64,000 nt of DNA from NCBI GenBank assembly GCA_006384855.1, contig VCJN01002462.1:1-64000 (forward strand), read 5' to 3'. Below, piece after piece: positions 36,001-48,000 of the stretch. The position numbers and the translations under genes were made by a program. How positions within the stretch are numbered: the stretch's first letter is position 1; each line of letters opens with the position of its first letter. The notes beneath the pieces were generated by a model, which saw only the letters and a list, made by a program, of their open reading frames with translations, had not been told where the DNA came from and made no database searches. The stretch is from Tetraselmis striata (taxonomy: Eukaryota; Chlorophyta; Chlorodendrophyceae; Chlorodendrales; Chlorodendraceae).

Positions 36001-39000
36001 CTTCCTGCAGGTACGCACGCGGAAGCGCAAGGTTCTGGGGGCTATGTAGCACCGCGCGGTCAGCTTCGGTCTGCCGACCGATGCATCACAAACCACCTGC
36101 GTGTCCTCCTTCTCACAAGAGGACACACACACACGCACACACGCGCGCGCGCATGACACGCAAACACAAAGTGGAATCCTAGTTGAATCATAGGCTGTAG
36201 GGGGCACAGCCATCTTGAACTTGCAATGACACATGTCTACCGTAGTCAGGCTTTGGGTTTGCCTTATGCTCATGGTTGATGAGGTAGATCCCCCCCCCCC
36301 CCCCCCCCCCCCCCAGCCGGGGGAAATCTATCAGAATACACCACAAAGACATTGCGAGATGTCCGACTTGGCGCTGCAAAACATTTCATAATTTCTGCGA
36401 TCCGCGAAGACGGTGAAGTGTTATGGTGTGTTGGGCACAATGTTCCAGGCTGATTCTGCCCCGCCTCCCCATGTTGGTGCCACGCAGAGCCAGCTGCAGG
36501 AGGCTGAGGCCGCCCTTCGCGCTGCCAGCGCCGCTCACTCGGCGCAGCTGCAGGCGCTGGCGGCGCTGGCGGAGAAACGGGCGACCGCGGAGGCGGCGCA
36601 GGGCGCAGCGGCGGAGGCGGAGGACTTCCAGCTGGCGGCGGACCTGGGGGACGAGCTGGACGCGCTCACGCGGCAGGAGGCGGAGGTGCACGTAGCGGTG
36701 CAGGCGGCGGAGGCGGGCGCGGAGGCCGCGCGACACAAGATCTCGGCCATCTCGGAGCGCAAGGTAGGCATGCGCACCTTCCCTTGACGGTTTGCCGACG
36801 CACACAGAAGAGCCCTCATTGTGAGCATCAAATCGGGCTTGCATGCCGCCTATCAGAACATCCGCAGTGGTTCCCTTCCCTTAGAGTTCCGACTACGTGT
36901 GACCTCTGACTCGCAAGGGAGGCCCTGATTATCACCGCGTCCGCAACCAGTATATCAGTGCACAGTATAGCTTAAATGTAAGAGTTGAATTCACTGAAAG
37001 GCGGTTTACTGAAGGGTGATTGTGCGCCTTCCGCGCTGTACTTATTGACACATTTCTGTAAGGGTTGAATTCACTGGAAATGGGGGTTTACTTATGTGCG
37101 ATATGCCCCCCCCCCCCCCCCCCCCCCCCTTCACCCCGCTTCTTTCCTCGGCTCCCATTCTTGTTACTCAGACAATCGCACATTCAAAAGCACTGAAACC
37201 CGACACCTGAATGGCTCTAACTTTGTGGCTTGTGCCGCCGGATCCAACGTTGCTTCACTAGGTTCACTTGGGGCGGCTCACATGCTGCCTGCTTCTGGCC
37301 GATGCTGCTACGGCGCGCAGGTGGAGGTCCGGCTGCGGCACGCCGACAGCATCCAGCAGCTGGCGGACAAGATGGCGGCGGAGGCGGAGGCGGCCGTGTT
37401 GGCAAGCGAGGCGGCGGCGGCGGCGGAGACGTCGCGGCACGACGCCCTGGCTGCGTCGCTGGAGGAGGTGGCGGCGGAGGTGGAGGCGGAGGCTGCGGCG
37501 GCGGAGCGGAAGGGGGAGGAGCTCGACGCCAAGCTGAGGGAGGCCGCGGGCCCGGCGGCGCAGGCGCTGGAGGTGCGTGCCACCCCTGCTGGGAGGGAGG
37601 GGAGGGCATTTGGGACATGGCGCGCAGTCAGGTGGACGTTGGGTACAGACGGGTTGCTGCTGGAAAGCTGCTGGAAGGGAATGTCTACGGTGTGTACACT
37701 TCAACTTAGGAAAAATAAGACTTAAGAAAAATCGCTGTTGCTGTTTTTTTCTTCTGCAAGTAATGCATGGGGCGCCGTCATGGGTTGGGCATCGAATTGA
37801 ACATGGCGTTTTTGGACGATCTTTTAGGATCTAACCGAAAGAGGGATTCACTCGGGGGATCCCCTGGCCGGTGGCGCAGGAGGCGCAGGCTTCCCACGCG
37901 GCGCTGTCCGAGGAGGTGGAGGCGCTGCGCGCGGCGCTGGCAGAGAAGGAGGCGGCGCTGGCGGACGCCGCGGCGCAGCTGGACGAGGCGCAGGCGGCCG
38001 TGGCCGACAAGCACGGCAGCTTCCAAGCGGTGCGGCGATCACAGGCCTGCCTGACCGCAGCGCACCCCCCCTCCCCCCCCCCCCCCCCCCCCCCCACCCT
38101 CTTGTTCTCCCGCGCCCAACCTTGCCCCCATCCGCCTGAGCTGCCATGTGACTGGGATGAGGGCTGCCCTGCCCGCGGCAGGCGATGGCGGAGGTGGAGG
38201 CGGAGAGGCAGCGTGTGCAGCGGCGGCAATCGGAGCTGGAGGCCAGCCGCGCAGTGGCGGAGGCGCACGCGGCTGAGGCGGTGCAGCTGCGTGCGGAGGC
38301 GGAGGAACGGCGGGAGGAGCTGCTGCGGGAGGTGCGCGCCCGGGGGCGGTCCGCATGGCATGGCGCTGCATGGGACTCCGGCTGTTTGCGGAGCCGAGTT
38401 TGCCGGCTCACTCGGCGCCCGCTGCCATCCGTGCTGACGCTCGCTGTGGGCCGGTCCCTCCCTGTTTGCGGGCGGCGCGCAGGTCGCGGAGGCGCGCGGC
38501 GCGGCGGACGAGATGGCGGGTGCGGCCGAGGCGCTGCGGCGCGGCGCGGAGGCGGAGAAGGCGGCGCGCGCGCAGGAGGCCAAGCTGCGCGAGGAGGAGC
38601 GCGCCGCGGAGGAGAGGTGCGCCGGCGGCCGCCGGGGGCAGCGCCGCTCTTAGCGTGGTTGTCGGTGTGCGTGTTTGGTTTTGGTGTTCGGTTTTTTGTC
38701 CAGCTGCCTGCCTGCTCGACAGCACGGCCGCTGTCATCGATACAAAGCACACAGGGCCGTGCTCCTGTGCAAACCCGATACCCGCATACACACCTGCGGC
38801 TGCCGACGCACCGGTAAACCCCTCCATGGTCAGCCTCAGATTGCGCTCGCTCGCAACCTAGAAGAGCATTGGCTATGGTTCCGCGATGGATTCGTCTGCA
38901 TTTGACCCGTGGCAGGCAGGGCGGGTTCCTAGTCGCGGTGCCCTTATTACTGCGCCGGCACCCATGGAAGTGCACTTCCCAATGGCAAAATTAAGGAAAT

Positions 39001-39032
39001 TTAGTAGAGGCAGTATATCAAACACACACACA

Positions 39033-39082
<50 letters not shown>

Positions 39083-41664
39083 ATAAATATTAATTATATA
39101 TCTATGTCCAGGTATATATCTCTATATCTATATATATTGAATATATATGTATTTTAAAATATATATCTAATATATATCCCTATCTATCTATATATATATA
39201 CCTATGCAAGTACACATTTGTACTTGCGCCGCATGTATGTATATGCTGACAGCTGCGGCGCCTGCCGGTGCGCCAGCGTCCGCGCGGTGGAGGCGGAGGT
39301 GGCCGCCGCCGCCGCGGAGTGCTCCCGGCTGAGCGCCCTGCACGCCAAGCTGCTCCGCGAGGCGGCGGCCGCGGAGCAGCGCGGCGCGGACGCGTCGGGG
39401 CGCGTGCCGGAGCTGGAGGCGGGGAAGCGCGCGGCGGCGGCGGCGAAGGACTTCAAGGAGGCGGCGCGCCTGTCAGGGGAGGCCAAGGCGGCGCTCGCCA
39501 AGGCGGAGGCGGCGGCGGCGGAGGCGGCCGCGCTGGTGGGGCAGGCGGCCGAGGTGAGCTGCCCTCCTCCTCCCCCTCCCCCCCCTTTCCGTCCCACCAG
39601 TTCCCACTACACGATGCTGTGGCCATGACGCTTGTTGTCCATTTGTACATGTCTTCAGGCAATTGGACGTGTTCAAAACATGTCCAAATTAACACATATC
39701 CTCGCCGCCACCGCGCAACACAGGTTATGCGCAGTGGCCTAGTCTCTAGTGTGAATGGCCGGGGCAGTGCTGTCCAACCCGTGTCCAAATGAACACATTT
39801 GCAGGTTCGGGCAGTCCCACAACAGCTCCATCCAGGACGGTTTTATTCCTTCGGTATGATAGGCGCCCCGTGGCATCATCGCGTGCGGCTAATATGCCGG
39901 AACTGGGGACTCGTGGATCATACAGCGACTAGGATGCGGCGCCGGTGGAGGGTCGTTCCGATTGCCACCGTCAACACCAAACCGCAGCGCTGTTGGCGGT
40001 GTGGCGAAGAGGAAAGGAAAGGAACGCAGTGATTTGAAAAGAGAAGACGCGAGATGACTCCCGGAGTGTTCCGTTTCGGTCAAAAGTCCACTCGAAACAG
40101 CGGATGTGGATGTTTAAGCCACTGCACGAGCACAACAGATAAACCGGGAGCGAGGGCGGCACTTGAAGCTGCTGCTGCTGCTCCCGCTGCCGCTGATGCT
40201 GATGAGACCAGAGGCCCCAGATATGTGTCCCTCCGGGTGCCGGCGCGCCTACGAATAAGCCTCGGATTGGGGCTGCGTGCAACCTCTAGGAGCAATTGCG
40301 GGATACTTGCACTGCAGTTCCGCCTACAGTTGACATCTGTCAGGCAGGGCGGGCCCTAGGGCGCGGCGTTCCCCATTACCATGTGTTGGCAGGTGTAGGT
40401 GATGTGTTATCTCAAGGGGGGGGGGGGGGGGGGGGGGTGGCGCTTTCCTCGCTCACTCCTGCAACCCCCCCCCCCCCCCCCCCCCCTCCTGCTTGGGGAT
40501 TGGGCGTGGTGTGCGCGCCAGGTGGCGGCGCAGGAGGGCGCCGGGCGCGAGGCTCAGCGCGTCAGCGAGGCGCGCCTGGAGGCCGGCCGGCGCGCCGCGG
40601 GCCTCGCGCGCTGGCGCCGCCTGTCGGGCCGCTCGGCCGCGCTGGCGGCGGCGCCCGGGGCGGCCGAGGGCAGCGGCGGCGAGGTGCTGCGGGAGGAGGC
40701 GGCGGCCTGCGCGGCGGAGGCGGCCAGCCTGGCTGCCCGCTTTGGCTTTGGCGCGGCGGACCTGCTGCGGGCGGAGGGGAAGGAGGAGGAGGCGGAGGAG
40801 GAGGAGGTGGGCGCGGGCGCGGGGGCGGGGACGGGGACGGGGGCGGGGGCGGGGGAGGGGGAGGATGCAGGCATTGGTGAGGTGGGGGCGGCTGCTGGTG
40901 GAGGCATGCCGCCGGTCAGCGAGCAGATGGAGGAGATGAGGGGAGATGGAGGAGAGGAGATGGAGGAGATGGAGGTGGAGGAGGAGGAGGTTGTGGTGGA
41001 GGAGGAGGAGGAGGAGGAGGAGGAGGAGGAGGAGTCGGGCGCGGTGGAGCCCAATGGTGCTGGGCCGCCGGCGGCGGTGGACTCCGAGGAGGCGGCGGCG
41101 GGGGAGGAAGGGAAGGGGGAGGCGGCGGGGCGGGGCGGGGCAGTGGAGGAAGCCGCGGCAGAGGCTGACGGCATGGCTCCGGCCGAGGCGGCGGCGGCGG
41201 AGGGGCAGGAGGAGGCGCCTGAGGAGGAGGCGCCTGAGGAAGGGGCGCCTGAGGAGGAGGCGCCTGAGGAGGAGGCGCCTGAGGAGGGGGCGCCTGAGGA
41301 GGGGGCGCCTGAGGAGGAGGCGCCTGAGGAGGAGGCGCCTGAGGAGGAGGCGCCTGGGTCGGCCCACTCGAGCCCTGCTGCGGAGGGGCCTGCGGAGGCG
41401 GAGGAGGTGCCTGCGCCCTCCGCGGCGGTTGCTGCCGGCGCGGGAGAGTCGGGGGCCGAAGGCGCGGAGGCCGGCGTCGCCGAGGGGGCGGGCGGTGCGG
41501 CGGCGGAGGAGGAGGAGGCGGAGGCGGAGGCGGAGGGGGCAGGCCCCGCCTCGGTGTTTGGCGGGCTCAGCCCAGCGGCGCCTCCAGGCGAGGATAGCAG
41601 GGAGGGTGGCGGCGGGGAGGGCGGGGAGTCGTTGTTTGGCGGGATGCAGCTGATGGGCGCCTGA
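33043..41664 (+). CDS. Large coiled-coil protein with UVR-like motifs and acidic tail
   Basis: Not identified. Fifteen exons: 33043-33313, 33537-33600, 33782-33894, 34015-34264, 34639-34834, 34962-35049, 35236-35657, 35800-35946, 36488-36763, 37321-37572, 37880-38029, 38182-38331, 38483-38616, 39253-39553 and 40522-41664. All junctions are GT-AG, phases agree, and the product is 1,318 aa. The exon 7 start could also be 35239. Residues ~1-460 are low-complexity Ala/Pro/Ser with a basic patch (RRKKKSSRR). Residues ~470-1050 are Ala/Glu-rich coiled coil with two UvrB/C-like words (EDFQLAADLGDELDAL, KDFKEAARLSGEAKAAL). The tail is acidic with pentapeptide repeats. A short motif recurs: SMFDGMDV, DMFSGLSL, DLFSAMDV, SVFGGLSP, SLFGGMQL. 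A scaffold or trafficking role is possible but unproven. Confidence 0.8.
34327..34350. repeat. (CT)n microsatellite in intron 4 of the coiled-coil gene
   Basis: A run of CT dinucleotides ending in CAGG. It resembles a 3' splice site, but the reading frame does not continue there. Confidence 0.85.
36790..36925. repeat. Intronic dispersed repeat, copy E (plus-strand orientation)
   Basis: In intron 9 of the coiled-coil gene. Shares TTGCCGACGCACAC, ATCGGGCTTGCATGC and GTGACCTCTGAC with the family; its right end is diverged. Confidence 0.65.
38800..38935. repeat. Intronic dispersed repeat, copy B (plus-strand orientation)
   Basis: In intron 13 of the coiled-coil gene. TGCCGACGCACCGGTAA, CAGCCTCAGATTGCGCTCGC, CAACCTAGAAGAGCATTGGC and GTGGCAGGCAGGGCGGGTT align closely with copy A (56.4 kb). 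Confidence 0.85.
39027..39210. repeat. (CA)n followed by (TA/TATC)n microsatellites
   Basis: About 55 bp of CA repeats, then about 130 bp of AT-rich TATA/TATC repeats, in intron 13 of the coiled-coil gene immediately before exon 14. Confidence 0.95.
40233..40365. repeat. Intronic dispersed repeat, copy C (plus-strand orientation)
   Basis: In intron 14 of the coiled-coil gene. GGGTGCCGGCGCGCCTA, GCCTCGGATTGGGGCTGCGT, GCAACCTCTAGGAGCA and GTCAGGCAGGGCGGGCC match the family. Confidence 0.8.
41206..41355 (+). repeat. 15-bp coding tandem repeat (GAPEE/EAPEE)
   Basis: About ten tandem units of a GAGGAGGAGGCGCCT type in the last exon of the coiled-coil gene encode APEE[E/G] pentapeptides. GAG/GGG interchange alone explains the E/G alternation. 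Confidence 0.95.
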
Positions 41665-42036
41665 GGGCTGCGGGCGCCGGGGCATGCACCATACCGCCGC
41701 CCTCAAAGTTTGCAATTCGAAACCCGCTTCAACCGGAACCTGCGCAATCCAAACGCGCCGACTTGGCCAGGTTTCCCTAGCCAGCACGCGGCACGGCCCA
41801 GCCACGGAGCAAAACCCGGATGCCAGAGTATCTATCGGCGGCTTGGCCTTCGGCGGGCTGCAGGCTATGCGCTTTAAATTAGTGGACCCGATGCGCCCGT
41901 AAGACAGCCGGCCTGGCCAGCATCTGTGACCAAGCAGGAACAGAGCTGTCAAAGATTTCAGATATTGCCGGGAGGAAGGCATAGTCGGACACGGGCGAGG
42001 CACCGCCGTGAGCGCCGCGCCTCTATGCGCTGCCTA
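41665..42036. other. 372-bp tail-to-tail intergenic spacer
   Basis: Lies between the stop of the coiled-coil gene (41662-41664, TGA) and the stop of importin-9 (42037-42039, TAG on minus). It must hold both 3' UTRs and terminators. No specific polyadenylation signal could be fixed. Confidence 0.6.
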
Positions 42037-45000
42037 CTAAGCGGCCGTCAGCGCGTGGTGCACCGCCGCCTGCTGCAGCGCCGTCAGGTGCTGCCACGCC
42101 GCGTCCTTGAAGCCGGGGTTGGCGCCCAGGGTGGCCTGCGCTCACCAGGGAGGACGGGGGCAGTAGAAAGCCCACACTCAGCACTCGCAGCGGGCCGCGC
42201 ACGTGCGGCAAGGCGCAGGCGGGTGTGTCGGCGCATCTGGGGCAGAATCCACGAAAGCCTAAATAGGCGAATAATGTGAGAGTGTGCAGATTATCTGTGT
42301 ATGTACAGCTATATTTGCCAATAATCTTTAATAATACTTACTATAATCCTTCCCAGAAGGGCTTCGAACTACTTATTGTAAGGCCATATCATAATGGCTA
42401 CCTTATCCTAAGCCTTATTCTAAGCCTGGAATTGGGCTTGCACGCGACCTAAATGAAGAGTATTTGTGATAGTTTCGCCTACATTTGACCTCGGGCGGGC
42501 AGGGCAGGTTCTTCTTTGCAGTACCACGTTGGCACCCGTAAATATGTGTGGGTGTCTACCCTGTATGAGTGTCATCAGCTAAGGGTTTCCAAGGCCCTAA
42601 AACCCTAAGTATAATTATACCGGCTCAGTATGTCAGATAATAATCAATAGTGCATAAATCTCTGCATGCATTTTAAATCAGCAAATGATGCTCGCAGCGC
42701 GCGGAGATATCACACTCCACAAAAGTAGTGACGTTTGGTGAAAACAACATGCGCGAGGGAAAATAATAAATAAAAGATACCTCTGGTTCGTAGCACTACA
42801 GGTCTGTACCTATTAGTACTCGTATTATGCCGACTGCACAATCACTCTCCGGATATTACAGCAAGTGCTGTTTCATGTGCCCCCCCCCCCCCCCCCCGGG
42901 CAGGCAGCAGTCGACGGCAGTGTTGTGCACCTTGAGCTTCTCCGCGATAAAGGCCGGCAGGTCGACGCTGTACACCGGGTCCGCCTTGGCCTCCTCGTCA
43001 TCCACCACGTGCTCCTCCTGCACGTCGGCGCGGCGCCCGGGTCAGCCGGGCCACCCGCCCGGCTCATGACACTACTGACAATAATAGCTAGGCTTTAAGT
43101 CGCGAGGCGGGCGGCATATGAGGGCGCACCTCGGCGCGGTTGCTCAGAAACTCGAAGAGGTCCATGCCGAGGCCCTTCCCGGAAAAACCTGCGAACGGGC
43201 GTCCGAGCTCCTGCTTAGCCATGAGGAGGGTGGACGAGACGGAGGGGACACATGAAGGGGGCGGGGGGGGGGGGGGGGGGGGGGCTTTCGCCTTCATTCA
43301 TCATGTTATATCGACACACTTGGCATGTACGGTTTGGCGGTAAGCCCGATTAAACCTAAATGTCCCAAAACTCTGAAATTTATTTTCATTCAAGTCAAAC
43401 CTCGGGAGAAAAAACACCTTGGATTTTGCCATAGATGGAAATTGAAACCCTATCTCGGATGACAGTGTAATTGGAAACTTCGATTTATGAATTCATTATG
43501 TCATATAAGTGAAAAACTAACAAGGCCAAGTCCCCATCCAAAATCCGATGTCCTCAAAGTCAGCCGACCATACGGGCACCTCCGCAACATGCGGGTGCCT
43601 CATGGGAAAAGGGGCTTGCTCGATGTGCATCATGTGCTTGGACACATCTCTGGGCGCATTGCATCTGCCAATGCAACTATGCAAGGCGGCTGTGTCATCA
43701 AACTTGGCGCCTACCCGCCCAACCTGCCCCAAAACTGACTGGCCTTGAGATGAAGTCGGGTTTTGTGGAACTGTTTAGTTGAGCCTAAGATGAAACCCAA
43801 TTCGATTTTTGAAACCCTAATCAGGGCTGACAGCCCAACAGAGCGCTTTACTTAGCGGACCATACGCGGGTTCTCCGTGCGGCCGGGCCGTACGACCGCC
43901 GGCCTGGTTCGTCGGGGAAGAAAGCTGTAAGAATTTTCAGGTTCCAAATGTACATAGACGCACGGCGGAGGGGCGGCCCTCACCCGCGTCCCAGTCGTCG
44001 TCCTCGTCGTCGTCCTCGTCGGCGAAGTCCCCCGCATCCGCCGCGCCCCCGCCGTTGGCGGTCTGCTCCTGCGCCTCGATCAGCGCGTCGGACAGCACCT
44101 CCACCAGCTTGACCGGCAGCGCCACCGTGCTCCATTGCTCCGCCTGTCCAAGGAGGGGAGGGAGGGAGCGCGGGGCCAAGGGCGCGGGGGTGGGTGGGGG
44201 GGCGCTTGGTTAGCGTAATTCATCTTTCCGTGGGCGGGCGAAATAGGTCACATGGCCGCAACGAAAACGTTTCCTGCAAATTGGGATTTACATGCGTTAA
44301 GAGATACTGACAGGTAACCTGCTAAGATGAATCCTAAACACCCTTGCTCCTGCAGAATTAACATTATTTATGGTCCGGGGGGGGGGGGGGGGAGGGCGGG
44401 AGCTGTGGCCGCCAACCTGGGCCTTGGCGCGCGACCGCGTGCGGATGGCACCGCCCGTGTCCAGCCGGCGGCCCTTCACCGCCACGCCGCCCAGCGCGGG
44501 GTGCCCGCTGGTGAGCAGCAGCGCGAGCGCGGTGGTGCTCAGCTTGATGTTCAGCTGTCCCTGGATCTCCACCGCGCGCTCGATCCACAGCCGCACGATG
44601 TAGCCCAGCGCGCTGTCGCCCTCCTGGGCCGCGGCCACCGGCGACGGCCTGCGTGAGCGAAAACGACCGCGCGCCCTTGGTCGACGCCGAGGCACAGCTA
44701 ATGGCGCAGAAACACACGCCAAAAGGCAATGCCGTCTTCATCAGAATGCCGCTGTCGGCGCACCTGTTGGCCAGGAAGTCGAGCAGCTCGGTCGTGTTGG
44801 AGTGGATGAGCCGGCAGAACACCATCAGCAGCCCCGTGATCTGCGCACCGGCAGATGCGCCGCCGACACGGTCAGGCCTTGGGTGAGGGCAACAGAGGAT
44901 GTGCGCGCTTACACATATTCATGTATAAGTAGATACGGGTGCCTTGTGATAAGGGTGCTTATAGGTGCGTCTGCACCCGCATCCGAGATGATGGGAAGAC

Positions 45001-48000
45001 CGCCTACCTAGCTGGTACTGTCATGCGCCGCGCTTTACCCTCTAGTCCCCCCCTTCTCGTGCGCAGCGGCGCGGGGGTGCGACAACCAAGGGGTGGGGTG
45101 GGGGGGCACCACGGGGCTGCTGTTGGTGTGCGGCAGCTTCTCCACGATGGCCTGCAGCAGCGCCGGCAGCATGCCGCCCACCCGGCCCGGCATCGACACC
45201 AGCAGCTGCGCGATCAGCGGCCCCACATACAGCGGCGCGGAGTCGCCGCTCTCCGGCTGCAGCATCAGGGCACACCCGGCGCACGCAATCAGCACGTAAT
45301 CCGTACGCCCCCGCCTACCCACCCGCCCATACTTGCACACAAACAGTGGTATGGCAATGCAGCGCAAGGGATGTCGGGATGCCCCCTCCCTCTCCTCATG
45401 TCACGTGGACACCCGGTCGCGCGTTACCTTCAGCAGGCGCGACAGCACTTGCAAAATGGCCTGCGGAGGTGGTTAGCGCGCAGCGTCAGCCGGGCCTTCC
45501 CAGAACGGGAAGCAGGGGGAAGCAGGGGGAAGGGGGTGCTGGTGGATGGACGGCGGGGCTTGGGGGCGACACGCGGTGGCGTGAAGACGAGGCACTGGGA
45601 GGCATGGTGCAGCGCCATGGAGTGAGCAATGGTGAGGAAATATGCGCCGCTTTATTAGAGCCTACAAGTAGCGGGATGTGCCTGCATAGGAATGGCGCTC
45701 CGTATGTAATGTCCCGAGGGGGCGCGCTGGGATGTCGGCAATGTTCAGGAAGCTTCAGAGAATGTTGGTAGTTCCGAGGAGGGCACCGTGGCGCTGTGCC
45801 GATCATGGTTACGGACAGCACTTTGTCACACGGGTTTGGTCGGGGTTTTAGCCGGATGCCCGGCGGTTGACGTATGACTAACCAGTCTCTCAGGATGGAA
45901 CTTCGGCAATCATAAATAGAATACAACGAAATCGAACTAGAAAGTGTGTGGATGGCTAAATTATTATGAAAGAAAAGCGACAGATGCATCTCAATCGATT
46001 GCGAATCGATTTAGGATAGCGCTAGGTACATTGTTTCTGTTGATACTGCCCATTCACTCAGGGAAAAGTATACGAATAGAATAATAAGATAGAATAATAC
46101 GAGAATAGAATAGAAAACGCTGGAAGGGTGGCAAAACACGGCCGGACATTGCCGTTTGAATGCTTGCCACCTACGCGCTATCAGATATGTAAATCACAGC
46201 AAAGTGGTGCATTATTATGGCGCAGCTGCTAGCACTACTTCAGTTGAATTGAGTTTGGCAAGGCATGGCCGGGAAGCCTCAGGCGGTGCGGGGGCTGCCC
46301 CACCTGCAGGGAGGCGTCCGGGTCGGCGCCGTTCCAGGACAGCATGCCCTCCCCGCCGGCGCGGACAAAGAGGCGGAGGATGTCGGTGCCGCTCTGCAGC
46401 TGGCCGGCGTCGCCGCTGGCGGCCATGAGCGCCATGAGCGGGGCCCAGGCGAGCTGGTGCGCGCTGGCGGCGAGCTCCGCGGGGACGCGCTTGAGGAGGA
46501 GCACCAGCAGGTCCAGCGCGCCCTCCACCAGCGCGCTCGGCTGGCTGGCCGGCGCGACGGTGCCGCTGCTGATGATGTGGCAGAGGTGGGGCAGGAGGCG
46601 GCCCAGCAGGGGGCGCTGTCGGCACCAAGGTGTGGGGGGGGGGGGGGGGGGGGGGTCCGTTCCATCAACGCGCGATGATCTAAAATGTATAAGCAAGCAT
46701 GGCACATTTGTTGCCATGATAGAATAAAAGGTTCCTGTGGCAATAACAGTACATTTCGTACGATACAAATGCGGCTTTGGCTATGTTGATGGCCAAGCCC
46801 TAGCGTGACACAGTACCGACCAGGTGATCGCTTGATTATGTCCTGAAATGTGGTCCAGGCGGCTCATGTTTTATTTGTTCTGGCCTCCGATGTCTCGCAA
46901 AAACAAGCGCAAAGGTACGGTGCGCGCGGTGTGCGCATTCTCAGTGGAGTCATTGGCCCTACACTATTCCACAAATTATGCTACAAAACGTAATAAGAAT
47001 GTGATCTTCTCCTACGCATTTTCAAAAAACTAGTTTCAATTACTCGGAGGATGGCGTTAATGAGTTAGTGGGTTATCGGCCCCTGGTGTGCTTAGAGGAA
47101 GAATACTGTTGTTGCTTTCTGCGCGCCTGAATAAAACTTTGCGATGCCACCCCAAGGGAATTTTCCTGCTGGTCCTTGGCGGACGTGGCTGATTACGAGT
47201 AGCGACTACACACGCACATCTGTTTCAGCCAAGACGGGAGGAGGAAGTTTTTGGGGGGGGGGGGGGGGGGGGGGCTCACCTGGCACGCGGGCACGGCCAC
47301 CAGCGCGGCGAGCACGTCAAAGGCGTCCATCGCGATGAGCGGGTCGTTGGCATAGTCGCCCCACACCTTGAACACCGCCTCCGACAGCGACGGCTCCCAC
47401 GTCGCCGCGGCCGCCGCGTCGGCCTATCCAAGAAAGGGACGGCGGAGTCAGCTCGGCTTACCGATAGTCCGTGGAGGGCGGCCGAGAGTTGCCGACAGCA
47501 TCGCTGGGCCAGCGGAAACCGACAGAGGATCCGAACCCAAATGCGGTGTCGAGACTCAGCGACCCGCGCCTGTAGGGGACTCTCTCCGATACTGAGGCCG
47601 CCGCCGAACCAGAATTATTTTATCTAGAATATGGAAAGGCACAGTATGTATCCTAGTGCATATAAGCAGTGTTTAGTTTTTTTCCCGGAAGCTCAGGCTG
47701 TCGATTTTCGAACCTCTGGCTACTGGAATTTCACAGAGGGTGGCCCACCTTGACCACCGCGAGCAAAGTTTCCAGCACCAGGTGCAACACTTCCTCCTCC
47801 GAGTTTTGCAGCAGCGTCCCGAGGCCCTGCCGCAACATTACGGCGCGCTCAGGGGGTCGGCATCGACGACACCAGCTGCCATGATAATGGCCAGTCGACT
47901 ATCAGCGGGGATGGGCGCACCTGGTACAGCGGCGTGGCCATGTCGCCCAGGCCGCCGGCGCCGACGTGCGGGCAGAACTGCGCCACGGCGCGGCAGGCGC

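Noticed and set aside
40453..42003. 516-codon minus-strand frame over the last exon of the coiled-coil gene
   Set aside because: Arg/Leu/Pro shadow of the GAG-rich sense exon, which has correct splice phase and a recognisable tail.
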